Positions 6,943 through 10,090 of a stretch of 10,090 bases of DNA are shown here, one piece after another (within the stretch, counting starts at the first letter, position 1; each line of letters begins with the position of its first letter). The translations under genes and the position numbers were made by a program. The notes under the pieces are model-generated. The model searched no databases, was not told where the DNA came from, and saw only the letters and a list, made by a program, of their open reading frames with translations. The DNA is from an uncultured Prevotellaceae bacterium (GTDB lineage: Bacteria; Bacteroidota; Bacteroidia; Bacteroidales; Bacteroidaceae): the NCBI GenBank assembly GCA_937902455.1, contig CALELI010000167.1, forward strand, positions 1 through 10,090, in the 5' to 3' direction.

Positions 6943-7296
6943 GTGTCAGTAAATCGTGTTACATTAGTTGGATATGTCGGTCAGGAACCTGTCATCAGGT
7001 GGCTTGACACGGGTATGTGCGTTGCATCTGTCAGTCTTGGTACAAAAGAGAGGGCATACACGCTCCAGAATGGTACCCAGGTGCCGGAGCGTACTGAATG
7101 GCATAATGTGATATTCTGGAACAAACAGGCAGAACTGATAGAGAGTTATGTTCACAAAGGTGACAAGCTGTTTGTGGAAGGAAAGATACAGTCACGCACA
7201 TACGATGATAAGAAAGGAGTCAATCACCGTGTTGTGGAGATCATGGCCCACACACTGGAATTCCTCTCCGGCCGTGGAGTCAGCGAGGAAGGATAG
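6943..7296 (+). CDS. ssb: Single-stranded DNA-binding protein, tail-less type
   Basis: A 117-residue OB-fold SSB that coats single-stranded DNA during replication and repair. The start MSVNRVTLVGYVGQEP, the ASVSLGT strand, VPERTEWHNVIFW (about 47-59) and YVHKGDKLFVEGKIQSRTY (about 68-86) are typical of Bacteroidetes SSBs. The GTG at 6943 is chosen because it gives the exact family N-terminus and no in-frame ATG precedes it. The protein ends at SGRGVSEEG, without the flexible linker and acidic DDDIPF-like tip that recruits partners in replicative SSBs. It may therefore be a secondary SSB, or a short form typical of this group. It lies 62 bases after aroC and 43 before kdsA, all in one direction. 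No separate promoter box was seen in the gap. Confidence 0.92.
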   Translation: MSVNRVTLVGYVGQEPVIRWLDTGMCVASVSLGTKERAYTLQNGTQVPERTEWHNVIFWNKQAELIESYVHKGDKLFVEGKIQSRTYDDKKGVNHRVVEIMAHTLEFLSGRGVSEEG

Positions 7297-7339
7297 AACT
7301 TAGGATTGAGAGTTTAGGGAATAATAGATAATAACATAT

Positions 7340-8107
7340 ATGAACAAACCTGTATTCATTGCTGGTCCGTGTGTTATTGAGACCAAGGAAGTTCTCGAGG
7401 CAGTCGCTGAGGAACTTGTAAGGCTTAACACGAAATATGGACTCGACATAATCTTCAAGGCATCTTTTGATAAGGCCAACCGTACATCGATATCATCATA
7501 TCGTGGACCTGGACTTGAGAAAGGTCTGCAGATGCTTGCTGATATAAAGAATAAGTATGGGCTGAAGATTCTCACGGACATACATGAGGCATATCAGGCA
7601 GAACCCGTAGGCAAGGTCGTCGATGTCATTCAGATTCCTGCGTTCCTTTGCCGGCAGACCGACCTGCTCGTCGCGGCAGCACAGACAGGGAAGATTGTCA
7701 ACATAAAGAAGGCTCAGTTTCTCAGTGGCGACGACATGAAGTATCCTGTCGAGAAAGTACGCCAGACTCAGGGTGACGATTCACGTGTGTGGCTGACGGA
7801 GAGAGGAAATATATACGGGTACAACAACCTCGTCGTCGATTTCCGCAATCTTCCACTGATGCATCAATATACAGATACAGTCATCATGGACTGCACTCAC
7901 AGTGTTCAGCGTCCAGGTGCTGCAGGTGGTAAGACTGGTGGAAACCGCGAATTTATTCCTTCCATGGCCTATGCAGCAAAGGCATTCGGTGCTGATGGAT
8001 ATTTCTTTGAGGTACATCCAAGTCCGGACGAAGCTCTGAGTGATGCTCCGAACACACTTGCTCTCAGTGACCTTGAAGGAATCATCGAACGACTGTTGAA
8101 GGATTAG
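7340..8107 (+). CDS. kdsA: Kdo-8-phosphate synthase (metal-dependent type)
   Basis: Condenses arabinose-5-phosphate with phosphoenolpyruvate to 3-deoxy-D-manno-octulosonate 8-phosphate, for the lipopolysaccharide inner core. The 255-residue TIM-barrel shows IAGPCVIE (7-14), KASFDKANRTS (40-50), RGPGLEKGL (55-63), the IQIPAFLCRQTDLL block (97-110), NIKKAQF (121-127) and GGNREF (200-205). Cys11, His187, Glu224 and Asp235 fit the four metal ligands of the metal-dependent class (Cys11, His185, Glu222, Asp233 in Aquifex); the E. coli class has Asn instead of Cys. The ATG at 7340 gives the normal N-terminus. It is followed 55 bases later by kdsD, which makes its sugar substrate. Confidence 0.96.
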   Translation: MNKPVFIAGPCVIETKEVLEAVAEELVRLNTKYGLDIIFKASFDKANRTSISSYRGPGLEKGLQMLADIKNKYGLKILTDIHEAYQAEPVGKVVDVIQIPAFLCRQTDLLVAAAQTGKIVNIKKAQFLSGDDMKYPVEKVRQTQGDDSRVWLTERGNIYGYNNLVVDFRNLPLMHQYTDTVIMDCTHSVQRPGAAGGKTGGNREFIPSMAYAAKAFGADGYFFEVHPSPDEALSDAPNTLALSDLEGIIERLLKD

Positions 8108-8162
8108 GGGTTGGGAATGAAAATAAGGCTACGAGCCAAAAGCAAACATAGAATAATTAGTT

Positions 8163-9113
8163 ATGGTAAGTATAAAAGAAATAGCCACTCAATGTCTGCA
8201 AGATGAAGCCAACGCTATAATGCGACTTATCCCACAGATGAATGAAACATTCGAGCAGGCTGTCAACACATTATATAATTGTAAGGGACATATAATAGTA
8301 TCAGGCGTAGGAAAGTCCGGACATATCGGTGCCAAACTCGCTGCAACATTTTCCAGTACAGGAACACCGGCTTTCTATATAAATCCACTCGATGCACTTC
8401 ATGGTGACCTTGGAATGATTACAAAGGACGATGTTGCACTGCTTATCTCCAACTCAGGCAATTCCGATGACCTGTTGAAGATAGTATCGTTCCTTGAGGA
8501 AGACAAGATTCCTATCGTGTCGCTTACTGGCAACAAGGACTCTCTGCTTGCAAGGCATTCGGATTTCTGCATACCAGTTGCCGTTGACCACGAAGCCTGT
8601 CCGTTGAATCTCGCACCTACATCCTCGACTACAGCAACGCTGGCAATGGGTGATGCCATTGCCTGTGCCTTGATGGAAATGCGTAAGTTCAAGTCGAAGG
8701 ATTTCGCTAAGTTCCATCCGGCAGGCTCACTCGGCAAGAAACTCATTACTGCAGTCAAGGACGTGATGTACACAGAAAATCTGCCGATTATTCCGCCTGA
8801 CATGAAACTCTCTGATGCCATTATCCAGATAAGCAAGGGACAGATTGGTACAGGTGTTGTCATGGACGACGAGAAGATACTGGGAATCATCACAGACGGA
8901 GATATCCGTAGGGCTGTGGAAGGTGCCAGGGAGAACTTCTTCAATGTGAATGTTTCGGAAGTCATGACCACCAACCCTAAGACTGTCTGTTCTAATGCGA
9001 AACTGACAGAGATACAGGAAATATTCAGGAAATATATGATCCACACACTTCTTGTCGTTGATCGTTCGAAACACCTTCTGGGAATTGTTGACTATTTCTC
9101 AATAATGAACTAA
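8163..9113 (+). CDS. kdsD: Arabinose-5-phosphate isomerase (KpsF/GutQ family)
   Basis: Interconverts ribulose-5-phosphate and arabinose-5-phosphate, the first committed step toward Kdo. At 316 residues it has the standard layout. An SIS domain (about 35-170) contains [20 protein letters not shown] (48-67), DALHGDLGM (77-85), ISNSGNSDD (95-103) and [15 protein letters not shown] (143-157). The [10 protein letters not shown] motif (184-193) follows, then two CBS domains (about 200-255 and 262-316). By spacing, K51, E144 and H185 align with E. coli KdsD catalytic residues K59, E152 and H193; the position matching E111 appears to be D103. The CBS pair is present, as in chromosomal KdsD and unlike the short SIS-only forms. 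The stop is one base before the ruvA ATG, so the two genes are translationally linked. kdsA directly upstream uses its product. Confidence 0.95.
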   Translation: MVSIKEIATQCLQDEANAIMRLIPQMNETFEQAVNTLYNCKGHIIVSGVGKSGHIGAKLAATFSSTGTPAFYINPLDALHGDLGMITKDDVALLISNSGNSDDLLKIVSFLEEDKIPIVSLTGNKDSLLARHSDFCIPVAVDHEACPLNLAPTSSTTATLAMGDAIACALMEMRKFKSKDFAKFHPAGSLGKKLITAVKDVMYTENLPIIPPDMKLSDAIIQISKGQIGTGVVMDDEKILGIITDGDIRRAVEGARENFFNVNVSEVMTTNPKTVCSNAKLTEIQEIFRKYMIHTLLVVDRSKHLLGIVDYFSIMN

Positions 9114-9114
9114 C

Positions 9115-9717
9115 ATGATAGAATACGTAAAAGGCCAGATAGATGAAATCACGCCGGCAAGTGCAGTGATTGATTGCAGTGGAGTAGGGTACTTTCTCAA
9201 TATTACCCTCAACACATACACAGCATTACAGGGAAAGAAAGAAGCAAAGTTGTATGTATATGAAGCCATAAGGGAAGATGCATACATCCTTTTCGGGTTC
9301 GCCACAAAGGACGAACGTCAGTTCTTCATTCAGCTTCTCACCGTTTCCGGAGTGGGTGGAAACACAGCAAGGATGATTCTGTCTGCATTCTCTCCGTCAG
9401 AACTATGCAATATCATTGTATCAGGTAACGACAAGTTGCTGACGACAGTGAAAGGACTGGGAAAGAAGACTGCCCAGAAGATTATCGTAGAGCTGAAGGA
9501 CAAGGTCGATGGCTATGAATTCTCCGGTTCACAGTCCTCACCAGTTGCAGTGCAGCAACCAGCATTCAATTCTGAGGTTTACGACGAGGCTGTGAATGCA
9601 CTCAAGATGCTTGGGTTCGGTGCCGCTGCGGTCGTTAAGGTCGTGAAGTCAATCCTCACCGACGAGCCGGACGCTCATGTAGAGACTGTCATCAAGAAAT
9701 CGCTAAAATTACTCTAA
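9115..9717 (+). CDS. ruvA: Holliday junction DNA helicase subunit RuvA
   Basis: Binds four-way DNA junctions as a tetramer and, with the RuvB motor, drives branch migration in recombinational repair. It has 200 residues and three regions: an N-terminal OB fold (1-62) with the acidic pin E54-D55 in [10 protein letters not shown]; a double helix-hairpin-helix region (about 70-133) with [14 protein letters not shown] and [20 protein letters not shown]; and, after a flexible Ser/Gln/Pro linker (135-150), the RuvB-contact three-helix domain (153-200) with the conserved [10 protein letters not shown]. It begins one base after kdsD ends. ruvB and ruvC are not in the window. A repeat-filled gap follows instead of an obvious terminator. 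Confidence 0.96.
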   Translation: MIEYVKGQIDEITPASAVIDCSGVGYFLNITLNTYTALQGKKEAKLYVYEAIREDAYILFGFATKDERQFFIQLLTVSGVGGNTARMILSAFSPSELCNIIVSGNDKLLTTVKGLGKKTAQKIIVELKDKVDGYEFSGSQSSPVAVQQPAFNSEVYDEAVNALKMLGFGAAAVVKVVKSILTDEPDAHVETVIKKSLKLL

Positions 9718-9740
9718 GCCCAAAACTTTGGCTTTTGGCC

Positions 9741-9761
9741 GTTAGCCATTAGCCATTGGCC
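9741..9761 (+). repeat. Three copies of a 7-bp repeat (GTTAGCC type)
   Basis: GTTAGCC (9741-9747), ATTAGCC (9748-9754) and ATTGGCC (9755-9761) are back-to-back, 24 bases after the ruvA stop. TTTTGGCC just before (9733-9740) is related. TGGC (9736-9739) can pair with GCCA (9745-9748), but no U-tract terminator is formed. Confidence 0.7.
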
Positions 9762-9772
9762 TTTCTTTGAGA

Positions 9773-9832
9773 ATTGTTAACTGATAATTCATTGTTAACT
9801 GATAATTCATTGTTAACTGATAATTCATTGTT
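9773..9832. repeat. 18-bp tandem direct repeat, 3.3 copies
   Basis: The unit ATTGTTAACTGATAATTC occurs exactly at 9773-9790, 9791-9808 and 9809-9826, followed by a partial ATTGTT to 9832. The copies are identical, indicating recent expansion or slippage. Two further degenerate pieces (GTTAACTGATAA at 9869-9880 and GTTAACT at 9882-9888) continue the motif up to and into the sialidase gene end. Confidence 0.95.
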
Positions 9833-9844
9833 TCTTCACAAGTT

Positions 9845-9868
9845 CAGGCGAGCAAGCTCGGAGTCCTG
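9845..9868. other. GC-rich imperfect hairpin between the repeats
   Basis: CAGG (9845-9848) can pair with CCTG (9865-9868), enclosing CGAGC-AA-GCTCG (9849-9860) and a four-base bulge. It lies between the convergent ruvA and sialidase genes and could help stop transcription, but no clear U-run follows on either strand. Confidence 0.3.
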
Positions 9869-9882
9869 TTAACTGATAACTG

Positions 9883-10089
9883 TTAACTAAAATTATACCT
9901 GTATTTCCCGTCAGTAATATCTTCAATGGAATAGTCCTTGAACACGATTGTGTATTCAAGGCCATTATATGTTGTCTCTTCATAAAGGAGACCGATATGT
10001 CCGTTACTCATGAGTGTGAAGGTCGAGTATGCTGATGGGAGGGTAGTGGACTTGTGGAGTCCTGTCCAGTTTGAAGCAAATACTTCTGG
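9883..10089 (-). CDS. Exo-alpha-sialidase, C-terminal end only
   Basis: The last 68 codons of a minus-strand gene that runs off the right edge. The translated end contains YSTFTLMSNGHIGLLYEE (21-38 of the visible part), then a strand EYTIVFKDYSIEDIT (45-59) and the terminus DGKYRYNFS. The YS-x-LT-x-x-NG-x-IG-x-LYEE pattern followed by a beta strand is the last blade of bacterial family 33 sialidases (neuraminidases), where the Glu region helps shape the active site and the Tyr nearby belongs to the catalytic propeller. Such enzymes in Bacteroides and Prevotella are secreted or periplasmic and release sialic acid from host glycans. The frame is uninterrupted for 68 codons. Its TAA stop (9883-9885 on the plus strand) lies inside a GTTAAC repeat unit. 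Only the C-terminus is seen, so the signal peptide, Asp boxes and completeness cannot be judged. Confidence 0.8.
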   Translation of the reverse strand, partial: PEVFASNWTGLHKSTTLPSAYSTFTLMSNGHIGLLYEETTYNGLEYTIVFKDYSIEDITDGKYRYNFS

Positions 10090-10090
10090 A

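Noticed and set aside
8399..9046. 215-codon minus-strand open frame opposite kdsD.
   Set aside because: kdsD on the plus strand is a full-length, well-conserved protein; the antisense frame has no recognisable domain or promoter.
9773..9832. CRISPR array.
   Set aside because: The 18-bp units are directly abutting with no unique spacers, and no cas genes are present.

Overview
The window looks like chromosomal DNA from a Bacteroidales bacterium, most likely Prevotellaceae. The evidence is the Bacteroidetes-type promoter boxes (TAnnTTTG) before several genes, weak Shine-Dalgarno signals, a Bacteroidetes-style SSB beginning MSVNRV, and a sialidase end of the Bacteroides/Prevotella type. The genus is inferred from remembered protein families; no search was run.

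Layout. Left edge (1-1278): the 3' part of an acidic protein of unknown function, then mazG 13 bases downstream. Positions 1279-1586 (308 bases) hold no convincing protein gene. They contain a strongly folded RNA candidate (about 1291-1477) with a 10-bp closing stem, a GUAA-capped apical hairpin and a U-tract, proposed here as a 6S-like RNA. A cluster of GGGA/TCCC palindromes and a promoter follow. Envelope block (1587-5199): an exported aromatic/Gly-rich low-complexity protein, an OmpP1/FadL-type outer-membrane barrel, and on the opposite strand a GIN-domain (DUF2807) lipoprotein. Divergent promoters at 5220-5279 separate that lipoprotein from a rightward run of housekeeping genes: slyD, aroC, ssb, kdsA, kdsD and ruvA (5311-9717). 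Several of these are tightly packed: slyD/aroC are 4 bases apart and kdsD/ruvA 1 base apart. The convergent gap 9718-9882 is filled with short tandem repeats. It is followed by the C-terminal 68 codons of a leftward exo-alpha-sialidase that runs off the right edge.

How the genes work together. kdsD and kdsA encode consecutive steps of Kdo synthesis for lipopolysaccharide (ribulose-5-P to arabinose-5-P to Kdo-8-P). aroC ends the shikimate pathway, while ssb and ruvA serve DNA maintenance and recombination. mazG cleans up nucleotide pools. The sialidase suggests a host-associated lifestyle on mucin-type glycans. No phage, IS, CRISPR or defence island is visible. The least ordinary items are the structured RNA region, a notably short AroC, the aromatic/Gly-rich secreted protein, and the repeat-filled gap whose repeat supplies the sialidase stop codon.
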